Positions 31,680-41,679 of a stretch of DNA of 64,000 nucleotides are shown here, piece by piece. The notes under the pieces were generated by a model. It was given only the letters and a program-made list of their open reading frames with translations, was not told the DNA's origin and made no database searches. The stretch lies in contig CAIJOA010000012.1 of the NCBI GenBank assembly GCA_903822185.1, positions 48,749 through 112,748 of the forward strand, in the 5' to 3' direction. A program made the position numbers and the translations under genes. Origin of the DNA: an uncultured Rhodospirillales bacterium (GTDB lineage: Bacteria; Pseudomonadota; Alphaproteobacteria; ATCC43930; CGMCC-115725). The number at the start of each line of letters is the position of its first letter. The first letter of the stretch is position 1.

Positions 31680-32627
31680 ATGACCACGCCACCGCTCGTC
31701 ACCGTCGTGATGCCTTGTTACAACGCCGCCAAGACAGTCGAGATGGCGATCGAATCGGCGCGAGGGCAAAGCCACCGCCCGATCGAGATTCTCTGCATCG
31801 ATGACGGCAGCAAGGACGATACCCTCGCCATTCTCAAGCGCCTCGAAGGCGACGATCTGACCGTCATCGTCTGCGATAAAAACGGCGGTGTCGCCGCCGC
31901 GCGCAATCGCGGCATTGCCGCCGCCAAAGGCGCCTACATCGCGTTCCTCGATTCCGACGATAGCTGGGCCAGCGACAAGGTCGCGCGCCAGTTGGCGATG
32001 ATCGACGCCGACCCCGCGATGGTCATGGCCGGCTGCCGCGCCGAAGTACTGCGCATCGACGGCGCGCGCGAGCTGGTCAATGCGAACCGCGAGCCGCCGC
32101 AGGGCCCCGAAGCCTGGCGCAGCATGCTGCATCATTCATATCTTGTGCCGAGCGTCGTCATGGTCCGCACCGCGGTCGCTCGGCGCATCGGCGGCTTCAA
32201 CGAAGCGATGCGATCGGCTGAGGAAGACCAGGATTTCTTCATCCGCCTGGCGCTTGAAGGCAAAGCCGGTTTCGTCGATGCCGTGCTGACCACGATGCAC
32301 GAACAGCCGAGCAGCCTCTCGAGCCGCAACCGCCTGCGCGAATACGAAACCGTTCTGCCGATGGTGCTGCGCCATTGCCGCAAGCTTGCCGACCGGTTGA
32401 GCACTGCCGAACGCCGCGCCATCGTCGGCGCGCGTCATACGGCCATCGGGCGGGGTGTCTATCTGGGAATGCCGTTGTTGGGGATGCGCTTGCTCGCACG
32501 CGCCATCGTCAACGGCGACGAGCCGATGACCAATCTGTATTATATGCTGACCGCGTCGCCTTGGGCCCGTTGGCTCAAAGCGAAGCTGCGTCACCCGGCG
32601 AGCGCGGATACCTTGGCGCGCACGTAA
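31680..32627 (+). CDS. Glycosyltransferase family 2
   Basis: MTTPPLVTVVMPCYNAAKTVEMAIESARGQSHRPIEILCIDDGSKDDT, AYIAFLDSDDSW; ATG at 31680. Confidence 0.92.
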   Translation: MTTPPLVTVVMPCYNAAKTVEMAIESARGQSHRPIEILCIDDGSKDDTLAILKRLEGDDLTVIVCDKNGGVAAARNRGIAAAKGAYIAFLDSDDSWASDKVARQLAMIDADPAMVMAGCRAEVLRIDGARELVNANREPPQGPEAWRSMLHHSYLVPSVVMVRTAVARRIGGFNEAMRSAEEDQDFFIRLALEGKAGFVDAVLTTMHEQPSSLSSRNRLREYETVLPMVLRHCRKLADRLSTAERRAIVGARHTAIGRGVYLGMPLLGMRLLARAIVNGDEPMTNLYYMLTASPWARWLKAKLRHPASADTLART

Positions 32628-33538
32628 GCGCGCAACCCATCGGGCAACAGCGGCCCAATCGTCTTCTTCGTCCAATTGGTGAAATTGCGATCCGCCGGCC
32701 CCTCGCCGCGCCATTCGGTATGGGCAAGGTAACGCCAGTAATCCGCACGGCGCGGATGATGGCTCATATAGCTCCACGGCTTCGACGCGCCGTTGAAATG
32801 GACGATCGCCGCATCGCGCCGCACCGTCTCCACCGCCGCATCGGTCAAGCCGAGCGGATGATGCGTGAAATAGAATGGCGAGATGACGTTGTAGATGTAG
32901 GGCAGATCGAGACGCCGGTCGTACAGGCAAGCGTTCAGAACGTCCTGATCGGCATCGACGATCTTTTCGGCATTGTTGCCGAGATAATCCATCAGCTTCG
33001 GAAAGACGTTCTCGCGCCGCCATTTGGCAAGATCCATCAACAGAACGCCGGAATTGAAATAACCGTAGGACTCGGGAATGCCGAACGCGGCGCAGCGATC
33101 CGAACCTGGAATCGTCACCGCGCCGATGATCGCATTGCCCATATCCATCTGCCACAAGCGCGTCACGTCGCCGACAACAACCATGTCGCTGTCGAGATAG
33201 AGCACCTTCGACACGGAGTCGGCGAAGAAGTCTGTGACCCAGAGACGGGTATAGTTGTCGATCGAATAATGGCCGCGTATCGGCAGATGACGACCGGCAT
33301 CGGCCGCCAGCCGTTTCATTTTCAGCGTGCAGTTGGAATAAGCGGCCACCGTACGGCGCAGCTTCGCCGCCTCGCCGCCAAGATCGCCGGTACTGACCAC
33401 GACCAACTCAAAGAAAGCATCGGGATTATTCTCGAGCAGCGAGACGATGCACACCGCGACGTGTTTCGCATAACTTGCGTTGATGCAGAATAACGTCGGG
33501 ATCGTCATTGATGCGCGCATCAGCGGGGCCCGTTCCAT
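32591..33538 (-). CDS. Glycosyltransferase family 8
   Basis: TIPTLFCINASYAKHVAVCIVSLLENN, KVLYLDSDMVVVGDVTRLWQMDMG, YFNSGVLLMDLAKWR; start probably MTIPTLF at 33508. Confidence 0.9.
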   Translation of the reverse strand: MERAPLMRASMTIPTLFCINASYAKHVAVCIVSLLENNPDAFFELVVVSTGDLGGEAAKLRRTVAAYSNCTLKMKRLAADAGRHLPIRGHYSIDNYTRLWVTDFFADSVSKVLYLDSDMVVVGDVTRLWQMDMGNAIIGAVTIPGSDRCAAFGIPESYGYFNSGVLLMDLAKWRRENVFPKLMDYLGNNAEKIVDADQDVLNACLYDRRLDLPYIYNVISPFYFTHHPLGLTDAAVETVRRDAAIVHFNGASKPWSYMSHHPRRADYWRYLAHTEWRGEGPADRNFTNWTKKTIGPLLPDGLRAYVRAKVSALAG

Positions 33539-33554
33539 CGGCAGCAGCCATCTC

Positions 33555-34955
33555 TCACACCACCGGATCGCCGATCATGCGGCGATAAATACGCTTCAAG
33601 GGACGTTTGACGCCGAACCGTTCGGCCCAATTGCGGACGAGATCGCCCAGCGCGTCGATCTTCTGCGCCAAGTGCCATTCCATGTAGCCGATCGGGTTAC
33701 GGCGGAAATAGCGGCGATTGAAACGACGGCGTTCAGCCTCGTTATAAACCTTGGCCGCGCCGCCCAGTTTGGCCACCAGCGGCGAGAAATACGGATACAT
33801 CGCGGCGTTGCGCAGTTCCGTCTTCATGAAGTTGCCGATGAGGACGTCGTCGAAGAAGCCGTATTCGACCGTCGCCAGCAGCGAATTGCGCGGGATATGA
33901 AATCCGATACCGCGCAGTTGCGATTCAGGTTCGCCTTTCGCTTGAGGATCGATCCAGATTCGACGGCGCTCGCCACCGACCACGAATTCGAAATAATCGA
34001 AATGTTCGCGCACGGTTTCATAACGTTCAAAGAAGGCATAGACCCTGCCCCATTCGTCTTCGCTGAGATGGGTGGACCAATCGTCGTCGCCTGTTCCATC
34101 GGTGATCTGATAGGTCGCCGATTCCTGCGATGGGTGCTTGCGGTGAATTTTTCCGGTATCGAGATCGACGATGCAGAAGGGTTCGACTTTGCCGATATGC
34201 GGGCGCGGCCAATGTTTCGTCACGTCAGCCCAAGTCACGCGATAGGGATTGGCCCAAATGCTGTCGGCACGGACATAGATATGTTGCGAGGCTGAGGCGA
34301 CGAAATTCCCCGCTCCCAGCTTGTCGATGCGGCGCGCCGTCGTCCAGACCATACCGAGTTTGCGATCGTCGGGTCCGCCGATGGTGCGGCGGCCTTCGCT
34401 GTCGATGAAATTGATCATGTCGGCGTCGATGGCGCAAAGCGATGCGACATAGGTCTTCGGGCGATCGTACTGGCTGATCAGCTTTTTGAGGAAGCGTTCT
34501 TCGCCGCAGAGCGGTGAATCGTTTAGATTGACGATTAGACTGTCGCCCGCCTCGACCACCAGCATGCCGTCTTGGTTCTCGTTATCGAGGCACAAGCAGC
34601 GGATGTTCGGCGAAAGCTGATGCCATTGGCGATAAGGCATCGTCGTGACGGAAAAACCCTGGCTGGCGATGAAATTCCGGATCTCGGGATCATAGTGATC
34701 CGGCAGCAGGAACTTCTTGTCCTTCGGCAGCAGCGCCAACGAATCCGGATGGAGATGATCGGGATGGCCGTGCGATACCCAGATATATTCGGCATCGACC
34801 ACCGATTGGCGTTCGGCCTCGGTCAGCGGCCGGTCGAGCGCCCAACTGCCGAAATAGCAGGTGCCTTCGATCCAAGGATCGGTGGCAAGAATCGGCCGGT
34901 CGTTCTCGTAGAAAACGATGGTCGCATTGCCGAGCGTTTCGAAACCGAGATGCAT
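33555..34955 (-). CDS. MBL-fold metallo-hydrolase of unknown role in the EPS locus
   Basis: Metal-binding motif SHGHPDHLHPDS; MHLGFETLGNATIVFYENDRPILATDPWIEGTCYFGSW; extended C-terminal half. Confidence 0.8.
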   Translation of the reverse strand: MHLGFETLGNATIVFYENDRPILATDPWIEGTCYFGSWALDRPLTEAERQSVVDAEYIWVSHGHPDHLHPDSLALLPKDKKFLLPDHYDPEIRNFIASQGFSVTTMPYRQWHQLSPNIRCLCLDNENQDGMLVVEAGDSLIVNLNDSPLCGEERFLKKLISQYDRPKTYVASLCAIDADMINFIDSEGRRTIGGPDDRKLGMVWTTARRIDKLGAGNFVASASQHIYVRADSIWANPYRVTWADVTKHWPRPHIGKVEPFCIVDLDTGKIHRKHPSQESATYQITDGTGDDDWSTHLSEDEWGRVYAFFERYETVREHFDYFEFVVGGERRRIWIDPQAKGEPESQLRGIGFHIPRNSLLATVEYGFFDDVLIGNFMKTELRNAAMYPYFSPLVAKLGGAAKVYNEAERRRFNRRYFRRNPIGYMEWHLAQKIDALGDLVRNWAERFGVKRPLKRIYRRMIGDPVV

Positions 34956-35028
34956 GAAAACCTCTTCGCGGGCTTGATCGAAGTTCGCGGTAAGCCGTTG
35001 CGATGACTTCGATTGTCGCGCGCGAGCG

Positions 35029-36564
35029 TTAAGTCTTTACTAAAAGTTTACGCGCGCGCGTCTTGAGGCTGAGCGGGATGAGCCCGACCAGGAATGTTTC
35101 GGCGCCGTCCGGGCGGCCTGCCGCGATCCAGCACAGCGCCAGCATCCCGGCATAAACGCCAGCGCCGATCAGCATCGCCTGACAGCAGAGCAGCATTTCG
35201 GCGAGATCGCGGGTTCCGTTCGCCTCGATCCAACCGAAGCCCGAGAGATACAGCGCAAGCGCCATCGCGAGAGTCGCGACAGCAGGACGCCACAGATTTT
35301 CCATCCAGACCATGAAGCCGACCCCGAGCGTACGGCCGGTGACGATGGCGAAGACGATACCTTCGACGCCGGTCAGCGCAGCGCGCGCGACCGCAACACC
35401 CCACAGCCCGCCGTAAAGCGCGGCAACGGCGCAACCGGCAGTGCCGATGACGGCGAAGACCGCGGCAATGATGAAATTGTTGCGCACATGACCGGAGACG
35501 ATCATCGCCGTCGTGCCGATCGTCGAAAGCAAGGCGAGCGGCGCAGACGCGGCAACCCAGCCGATCACCATGACCGAGGACGACCATTGCGGCCCCAGCG
35601 CGATATCGACGATGTAGCCCGCGACCGCCGACATGCCGATGGCCGCCGGCAGGATCGGAATGGCGATGACGCCGATGGTGCGGCGGAAGGCATCGCCGAA
35701 ATTGCCGGCTTCGTTGCGTGCGGCAGTGAAGCCCGAGAACAGGGCGCGGCAGGCGGGATAAACGATCTCGGTAATCGGCAAGAGTCCGATCTCGGACGCC
35801 ATCATGAAGACGCCCACCTGGAAAGTGTCGAGGAAGCGACCGAGGACGATCATCCAACTGCGGTCGCGCCCGAAATCGGCGATGCAGGCCGCCCAAGTCC
35901 AGAACGAGAAAGCGAAAAGCTGCTTGCCCGCCGCCATGCTGAAGCGCGGGCGATAGGGGTGCATCTTGAAGGTCAGCACCCAGCGGATGATGCGCAGAAC
36001 CAGATTGCCGATGACCAAGGCCCAATAGGAATGGGTAGCCAGAGCGAAGGTGATCGTCGTCGCGACCGAGACGAGACGCGGCATCAGGAAGAGCTGGAAC
36101 TCGCTGTCGAAGCGGAAGTCGCGCCTAAACTCCACGATGCCGATATTCTCGGTTCCCTCTATCGCCGGGAACAGCGACAGCACGAGCAGCAACGGGATGA
36201 GGCGCGGGTCGCCGAAAAACTCGGCGGCGAAGGGCGCCGTCGCCGCGATGATCAGCGTATTGAGCAGCCCGCGCGCGACCGCAAAGGTGTAGGCGGTATC
36301 AAGAAGGCCGCGATTATTCTCGGGCGAGCGGATGATCGCATCCTGCAGTCCGAAAATAGAAAACGCGTCGAAGGCGGCGACATAGGTCGTGGCGATGGCG
36401 ACGAGGCCGAAATCGGCCGGCACCAAAACGCGCGCGAGGATAAGCGTGCTGACGAAACCGAGGACGCGGGTCGCGACGCGCCAGAGAATCATCCAGCCGG
36501 CGCCGACCAGGGTCTTTTGTCTTATCGATCCCGAGTCTGTCGTCATTCCCTTGCCGCGGCCCAT
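35029..36564 (-). CDS. Polysaccharide flippase (Wzx-like/MOP superfamily)
   Basis: GAGWMILWRVATRVLGFVSTLILARVLVPADFGLVAIATTYVAAFDAFSIFGLQDAIIR; many TM segments; start possibly MTTDSGS (36546). Confidence 0.9.
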   Translation of the reverse strand: MGRGKGMTTDSGSIRQKTLVGAGWMILWRVATRVLGFVSTLILARVLVPADFGLVAIATTYVAAFDAFSIFGLQDAIIRSPENNRGLLDTAYTFAVARGLLNTLIIAATAPFAAEFFGDPRLIPLLLVLSLFPAIEGTENIGIVEFRRDFRFDSEFQLFLMPRLVSVATTITFALATHSYWALVIGNLVLRIIRWVLTFKMHPYRPRFSMAAGKQLFAFSFWTWAACIADFGRDRSWMIVLGRFLDTFQVGVFMMASEIGLLPITEIVYPACRALFSGFTAARNEAGNFGDAFRRTIGVIAIPILPAAIGMSAVAGYIVDIALGPQWSSSVMVIGWVAASAPLALLSTIGTTAMIVSGHVRNNFIIAAVFAVIGTAGCAVAALYGGLWGVAVARAALTGVEGIVFAIVTGRTLGVGFMVWMENLWRPAVATLAMALALYLSGFGWIEANGTRDLAEMLLCCQAMLIGAGVYAGMLALCWIAAGRPDGAETFLVGLIPLSLKTRARKLLVKT

Positions 36565-36718
36565 CGGCCAAACGCGTGAAATCCCGCCGACGGAGCCGGC
36601 GATGGCTTGATGAAGCTAGGTCATATTCGTTTAGGAATTACCCAAGATGAATGGTTAACGCGGCGGAAAAGCACCGATGGACCTTATCGTGTCACGCGCC
36701 GTCGCGTAACATGGCGCT

Positions 36719-37750
36719 ATGTACAGCGATGACGATCTCAACGCTGCCGTGACGGCAGGTGTCCTTACTCCCGACGCAGCGGCGGCCCTTCGCAGTTTTG
36801 TCGCGAGCCAACGCGCAACACCGGCGGTCGATGAAGAGCATTTCCGACTCCTCACCGGCTTCAACGACATCTTCGTCGCCATCGCGGCGACGCTGATCCT
36901 CTTGGCGATGGGATGGCTGGGCGGCGCGGCCAACGGCATCGGCGGCATCGCCGTCGCGGTAACGAGCTGGGGCCTGGCCGAATATTTCACACGGCGCCGC
37001 CGCATGGCGTTGCCCAGCATCATCTTGCTGATCGGTTTTATCGCCGGGGTCAGCATCGCGGTCACCGGCTTCATCCACCCTGTTGACCTGTTCATGCGCA
37101 ACGCCACTGCATTGCATGACGGTCGCGGTGTGCTGCTTGCCCTGCCCGCTGCGGCAGGCGCGATCGGCGCGTGTCTGCATTGGTGGCGTTTCCGGGTGCC
37201 GATCACCGTCGCCGCGGGCGCCGTCGCGGTAACCGGCCTTATCACCTCGCTGTCCTACGCCTTGCTTCCGTCGATGGCTTCCGCGGCGCGACCGATCCTT
37301 CTCGCCTGCGGCCTTGCCGTATTCGCCCTGGCGATGGGATGGGACATGAGCGACCGCACGCGGGTCACACGGCGGTCCGATGTCGCCTTCTGGCTGCATC
37401 TGTCGGCAGCGCCAATGATCGTCCATCCGATCTTCGGCATGCTGGGTCTGTTGGGCCATGGCGAGACCGACATCGACAAGGCCGCCACCGCCGTCGCGAT
37501 CTATCTGGCGCTAGCGCTGGTCGCATTGATGATCGATCGGCGCGCCTTGCTGGTGTCGGCGTTGATTTATGTGCTCTACGCGATCAGCGCATTGCTGCGC
37601 GCGGCGGGATCGCTCAGTGCGAGCTTCGCCCTGACCGCATTGATCATCGGATCGGCATTGCTGTTGTTGTCGGCATTTTGGCACCGCGCGCGGCGCGCGG
37701 TCGTCGAGCCGTTACCGGCCGGAATGAAAAACCGCCTTCCTGCGATCTAG
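36719..37750 (+). CDS. Hypothetical polytopic membrane protein (DUF2157-like)
   Basis: N-terminal soluble segment LNAAVTAGVLTPDAAAALRSFVASQ then many hydrophobic helices. Confidence 0.72.
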   Translation: MYSDDDLNAAVTAGVLTPDAAAALRSFVASQRATPAVDEEHFRLLTGFNDIFVAIAATLILLAMGWLGGAANGIGGIAVAVTSWGLAEYFTRRRRMALPSIILLIGFIAGVSIAVTGFIHPVDLFMRNATALHDGRGVLLALPAAAGAIGACLHWWRFRVPITVAAGAVAVTGLITSLSYALLPSMASAARPILLACGLAVFALAMGWDMSDRTRVTRRSDVAFWLHLSAAPMIVHPIFGMLGLLGHGETDIDKAATAVAIYLALALVALMIDRRALLVSALIYVLYAISALLRAAGSLSASFALTALIIGSALLLLSAFWHRARRAVVEPLPAGMKNRLPAI

Positions 37751-37764
37751 CGGGAAGGCGGTTT
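37729..37764. terminator. Hairpin terminator overlapping the end of the 36719-37750 gene
   Basis: AAACCGCCTTCC ... GGAAGGCGGTTT 12-bp perfect inverted repeat; stop codon TAG lies in the loop. Confidence 0.7.
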
Positions 37765-37769
37765 CGTCT

Positions 37770-38753
37770 TTAGGCGTTGGACTTCGTATCGACCTTGCCG
37801 CCGGTGTCGCTGAGCAGCTTGTCGAAATAGGCGATCGTGTGCTTGAGGCCGGTTTCGAGCGGAACCTTGGGTTCCCAGCCGAGCACGCTCTTGGCGCGCG
37901 AGATGTCGGGGCAACGCTGCGTCGGATCATCGACCGGCAACGGATGACGCACGATCTTCGAGCGCGAGCCGGTCATGGCGACGATCTTCTCGGCCAGTTC
38001 GGCGACGGTCGTCTCGACCGGGTTGCCGATATTGATCGGGCCGGTCACGTCGTCGGGCGCCGCCATCAAGCGAATCCAGCCTTCGAGCAGATCATCGACA
38101 TAGCAGAAAGCGCGGGTCTGGCTGCCGTCGCCGTACAAGGTGATCGGTTCGCCCTTCAGCGCCTGAACAATGAAGTTCGACACAACGCGGCCGTCGTTCG
38201 GGTGCATGCGCGGGCCGTAGGTGTTGAAGATACGCACGACGCGGATGCGCAGGTTGTGCTGGCGGTGATAGTCGAAGAACAGCGTCTCGGCGCAACGCTT
38301 GCCTTCGTCGTAGCAAGCGCGCGGGCCGATTGGATTGACGTTGCCGCGATAATCCTCGGTCTGCGGATGGACGCTGGGATCGCCATAGACTTCGGAGGTC
38401 GAGGCCTGGAAGATCTTGGCGCGCAGCCGTTTCGCGAGGCCGAGCATATTGATCGCGCCGGAGACACTGGTCTTGGTCGTCTGCACCGGATCGAACTGGT
38501 AATGGATCGGCGAGGCCGGGCAGGCAAGATTATAAATCTCGTCCACCTCGACATACAGCGGGAAACACACGTCGTGACGCATCGCCTCGAAATGCGGGTT
38601 CGAGAGCAGCGAAGCGATATTGTCCTTGCGGCCGGTGAAGTAGTTATCGACGCAAAGAACGTCGTTGCCTTCCTTGATCAGCCGTTCGCAAAGATGGGAG
38701 CCGAGAAATCCGGCGCCGCCCGTAACGAGAATGCGCTTCCGTGTGGAGCTCAT
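37770..38753 (-). CDS. UDP-glucuronate decarboxylase-like SDR (UDP-xylose synthase family)
   Basis: [108 protein letters not shown]. Confidence 0.92.
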   Translation of the reverse strand: MSSTRKRILVTGGAGFLGSHLCERLIKEGNDVLCVDNYFTGRKDNIASLLSNPHFEAMRHDVCFPLYVEVDEIYNLACPASPIHYQFDPVQTTKTSVSGAINMLGLAKRLRAKIFQASTSEVYGDPSVHPQTEDYRGNVNPIGPRACYDEGKRCAETLFFDYHRQHNLRIRVVRIFNTYGPRMHPNDGRVVSNFIVQALKGEPITLYGDGSQTRAFCYVDDLLEGWIRLMAAPDDVTGPINIGNPVETTVAELAEKIVAMTGSRSKIVRHPLPVDDPTQRCPDISRAKSVLGWEPKVPLETGLKHTIAYFDKLLSDTGGKVDTKSNA

Positions 38754-40108
38754 CGTGACGTCCCTAATGCTTGGCGGCGTTCCGCCGTGTCGGAGGGCTC
38801 GACCGCGGCGCGGCCGATGCTGACGTAATAGAAGCCCGCGGCCGACATATCTTCGGGCTTATAGATGTTGCGCAAATCGATCACCGTCGGGCTGCTGAGC
38901 AGCGACTTCACGCGCGGCAGATCGAGGGCGCGGAACTCGTTCCATTCGGTGATGATCACCACCGCATCGGCGCCGGTCATCGTCTCGTAGGTGTCTTTGC
39001 TCCAAACGACGTTATCCATCATCTTGGCCGCTTCTTTCATGCCTTCCGGATCGAACGCACGGACGGTCGCGCCGGCCTTCTGCAGCGCCGGGATGATGTC
39101 GAGGGCCGGGCTGTCGCGCATATCGTCGGTGTTCGGCTTGAAGGTGACGCCGAGCACGGCGAGCGTCTTGCCCTTCACGTTGCCGCCGCAAGCGCGGATG
39201 ACGCGCTGCGCCATGTCTTCCTTGCGGTTATCGTTCACTTTGATGACCGCCTCGATGATGCTCACGGGCGAGCCGGCATCCTGCGCGGTTTTGACGAGCG
39301 CCAGACAATCTTTCGGGAAGCACGAACCGCCATAGCCCGGACCGGCATGGAGGAACTTGCGGCCGATGCGGCCATCGAGGCCGATGCCCTTGGCGACGTC
39401 CTGCACGTCGGCGCCGACTTTCTCGCACAGATCCGCGATCTCGTTGATGAACGATATCTTGGCGGCGAGGAAGCTGTTGGCGGCGTACTTGGTCAGTTCG
39501 GAGGTTTCGATCTTGGTGAAAAGGATCGGCGTCTCATTGAGGAACAGCGGGCGATAGAGTTCGCGCATGACGTTCTGGGCGCGCTCGGTCTCGGCGCCGA
39601 TAACGACACGGTCGGGACGCATGAAGTCGCCGATGGCCGACCCTTCGCGGAGGAATTCCGGGTTCGAGACCACATCGAAGGCGGCGTCGGGACGCGTCTT
39701 GCGGATGATGTCGGCGACCTTGCGGCCGGTGCCCACCGGGACGGTCGATTTGGTGACGACAACGGTGTAGCCGTCCATCGCCTGGGCAATCTGCTCGGCG
39801 GCGCCGAAGACATAAGACAAGTCGGCATGACCGTCGCCGCGGCGCGACGGGGTGCCGACGGCGATGAAGACCGCATCCGCGCCTTTGACGGCGGCGTTGA
39901 GATCGGTGGTGAAGGAGAGACGCTTGGCGGCCATGTTGCTCATGACCAACTGATCGAGCCCAGGCTCGTAGATCGGCATTTCGCCTTTCTCGAGGCGGGC
40001 AATCTTACCGGCGTCGAGATCGACGCAGGTTACGTTGACCCCGAATTCCGAAAAGCAGGCCCCCGACACGAGACCGACGTAACCTGAACCGATAACTGCA
40101 ATGCGCAT
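38750..40108 (-). CDS. ugd: UDP-glucose 6-dehydrogenase
   Basis: [71 protein letters not shown]; 4-bp overlap with the decarboxylase gene. Confidence 0.96.
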   Translation of the reverse strand: MRIAVIGSGYVGLVSGACFSEFGVNVTCVDLDAGKIARLEKGEMPIYEPGLDQLVMSNMAAKRLSFTTDLNAAVKGADAVFIAVGTPSRRGDGHADLSYVFGAAEQIAQAMDGYTVVVTKSTVPVGTGRKVADIIRKTRPDAAFDVVSNPEFLREGSAIGDFMRPDRVVIGAETERAQNVMRELYRPLFLNETPILFTKIETSELTKYAANSFLAAKISFINEIADLCEKVGADVQDVAKGIGLDGRIGRKFLHAGPGYGGSCFPKDCLALVKTAQDAGSPVSIIEAVIKVNDNRKEDMAQRVIRACGGNVKGKTLAVLGVTFKPNTDDMRDSPALDIIPALQKAGATVRAFDPEGMKEAAKMMDNVVWSKDTYETMTGADAVVIITEWNEFRALDLPRVKSLLSSPTVIDLRNIYKPEDMSAAGFYYVSIGRAAVEPSDTAERRQALGTSR

Positions 40109-40235
40109 GAATGCTCCCGTGTGACCCGCCGAGAACGCTGCTGCGGTGCAAAAAATTCCGCAAGGACAGCATTCGGATATGAAAACATTTAGCCGGCGCC
40201 GGCACTATGCCGGTTCACCAAGCAAATTCAAAGAT

Positions 40236-40421
40236 TTAACGTCGCCGAAGAATCTGTCCGGGCTTATTTTCTTCCGCCGCCGCTTTTTCTTCAGCGACGA
40301 AATCGCGCATCGCGAAGAAGCCTTTGGTCGGACCCTGGTTGCCGGCGGCGTCATTGGTCACAGCCCAGTGCATGATGCCCAAAACGCCGGCCAGCGCGCA
40401 AATGAAGAATATCGCTTCCAT
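40236..40421 (-). CDS. Small single-TM hypothetical protein
   Basis: MEAIFFICALAGVLGIMHWAVTNDAAGNQGPTKGFFAMRDFVAEEKAAAEENKPGQILRRR; starts 4 bases after the stop of the upstream glycosyltransferase on the same strand. Confidence 0.6.
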   Translation of the reverse strand: MEAIFFICALAGVLGIMHWAVTNDAAGNQGPTKGFFAMRDFVAEEKAAAEENKPGQILRRR

Positions 40422-40424
40422 ATT

Positions 40425-41675
40425 TCACCTTATCATTGAGTTGGGTACAGCCAAAACCGCCCCCATCGCGGCGACCCGCCGCGCATTGTCCGCCCAGGTA
40501 AATCCCCGAACGTCGATTTGCCGTCGTGCCCCCTGCCCCAGATGCCGGCGCAGGCGACCGTCTTGGACCAGCCGCAGCAGCGCCGCCAGCATGGCCCCGT
40601 CCTCGTTCGGATCGAACAGCAGGGCCGATTCCTCGGCCACCAGCAATTCGCGGATATTCGGCTGATCCGGCGCGACGATGGCTTTGCCGGCCGCCATATA
40701 TTCAAACAGTTTCAGCGGCGAGGCGTAGCCGACCGACCGGGGCTGCAAGGCGACATCGAAGGCGGCGATGTACGGCGCGATTTTCTCGCGCGGCACGACG
40801 CCGGTAAAGGTCATCCGGTCGGCAATACCGAGAGCCGCCGCTTGTCGCTCCATCCCCGCCCGCGCCGGACCGTCGCCGACCAACAGCACATGCAGTTCGG
40901 GCGGCAGGTTCGGCTGCGACAGCACATCCATCAGCGCGTCGAGACCATGCCATTCGCGCATGAAGCCGGAAAAGCCGAGCACGATCTTGCCCGAAAGCCC
41001 CAAGGCCCGCTTCGCTGCGTCGGCTTGGGCACCGTCATAGACATCGGTGTCGATCGCGTTCGGAATAACGGTGATGCGGGCCGGATCGACACCCGCTTCG
41101 ATCATATGCGCCACCAGCACGTCGCTGACCGGCATGACGCGATCGGCCTGACGCCAAATCCAGGATTCAAGACGCCGCGCCACGGCGGCAAGACCGAGGC
41201 CGCCGAACCGTGCGCGTTCCTGCGCAAGCGGCGCGTTCACTTCGAGCAGCAGCGGCGTGCGCGTCAGTTTCGCGACGAGAACGCCGGCGATGAGATTGAG
41301 GTTGTAGCGTTCGTAAATGACATCCGGCCGGCATTGCCGCCAGGCGCGATAAAGCCGCGCGAAGGCGGGAATGTTGTAGCCCAGTTCCATCGCCTCATAG
41401 AGCGACGCCGGCAGCAACGCCTTGAGCGCGGTGATCCAACGCGGCGCTTCGGCGCCGAGATCTTGCGACGACAGAACCGCCGGCGCGGCAATGGAAACCG
41501 TATGGCCTTCGCGGCGCAACGCGGCGATCATGTCATCGACATGAACCGATTGACCGTCACGCGAGACGACACGGTGATGATAGAGGATGCGCAACGGCGC
41601 CCGTGACTCGTCGCGAATGGGCGTCGCGTCCTGAACGGGCATATCCAGGGGCTTCATGGCGAGCATCCCGCCCAT
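40425..41675 (-). CDS. Glycosyltransferase family 4
   Basis: ILYHHRVVSRDGQSVHVDDMIAALRREGHTVSIAAP, YERYNLNLIAGVLVAK, SPLKLFEYMAAGKAIVAPDQPNIRELL. Confidence 0.9.
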   Translation of the reverse strand: MGGMLAMKPLDMPVQDATPIRDESRAPLRILYHHRVVSRDGQSVHVDDMIAALRREGHTVSIAAPAVLSSQDLGAEAPRWITALKALLPASLYEAMELGYNIPAFARLYRAWRQCRPDVIYERYNLNLIAGVLVAKLTRTPLLLEVNAPLAQERARFGGLGLAAVARRLESWIWRQADRVMPVSDVLVAHMIEAGVDPARITVIPNAIDTDVYDGAQADAAKRALGLSGKIVLGFSGFMREWHGLDALMDVLSQPNLPPELHVLLVGDGPARAGMERQAAALGIADRMTFTGVVPREKIAPYIAAFDVALQPRSVGYASPLKLFEYMAAGKAIVAPDQPNIRELLVAEESALLFDPNEDGAMLAALLRLVQDGRLRRHLGQGARRQIDVRGFTWADNARRVAAMGAVLAVPNSMIR

Positions 41676-41679
41676 TCAG

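Noticed and set aside
38771-40087. 438-aa plus-strand ORF
   Set aside because: Antisense to ugd; no recognisable domain.
40236-40421. Possible PEP-CTERM substrate for the exosortase
   Set aside because: It has a TM segment and a basic C-terminus, but the TM is N-terminal and there is no VPEP motif, so the topology is wrong for a sorting tail.
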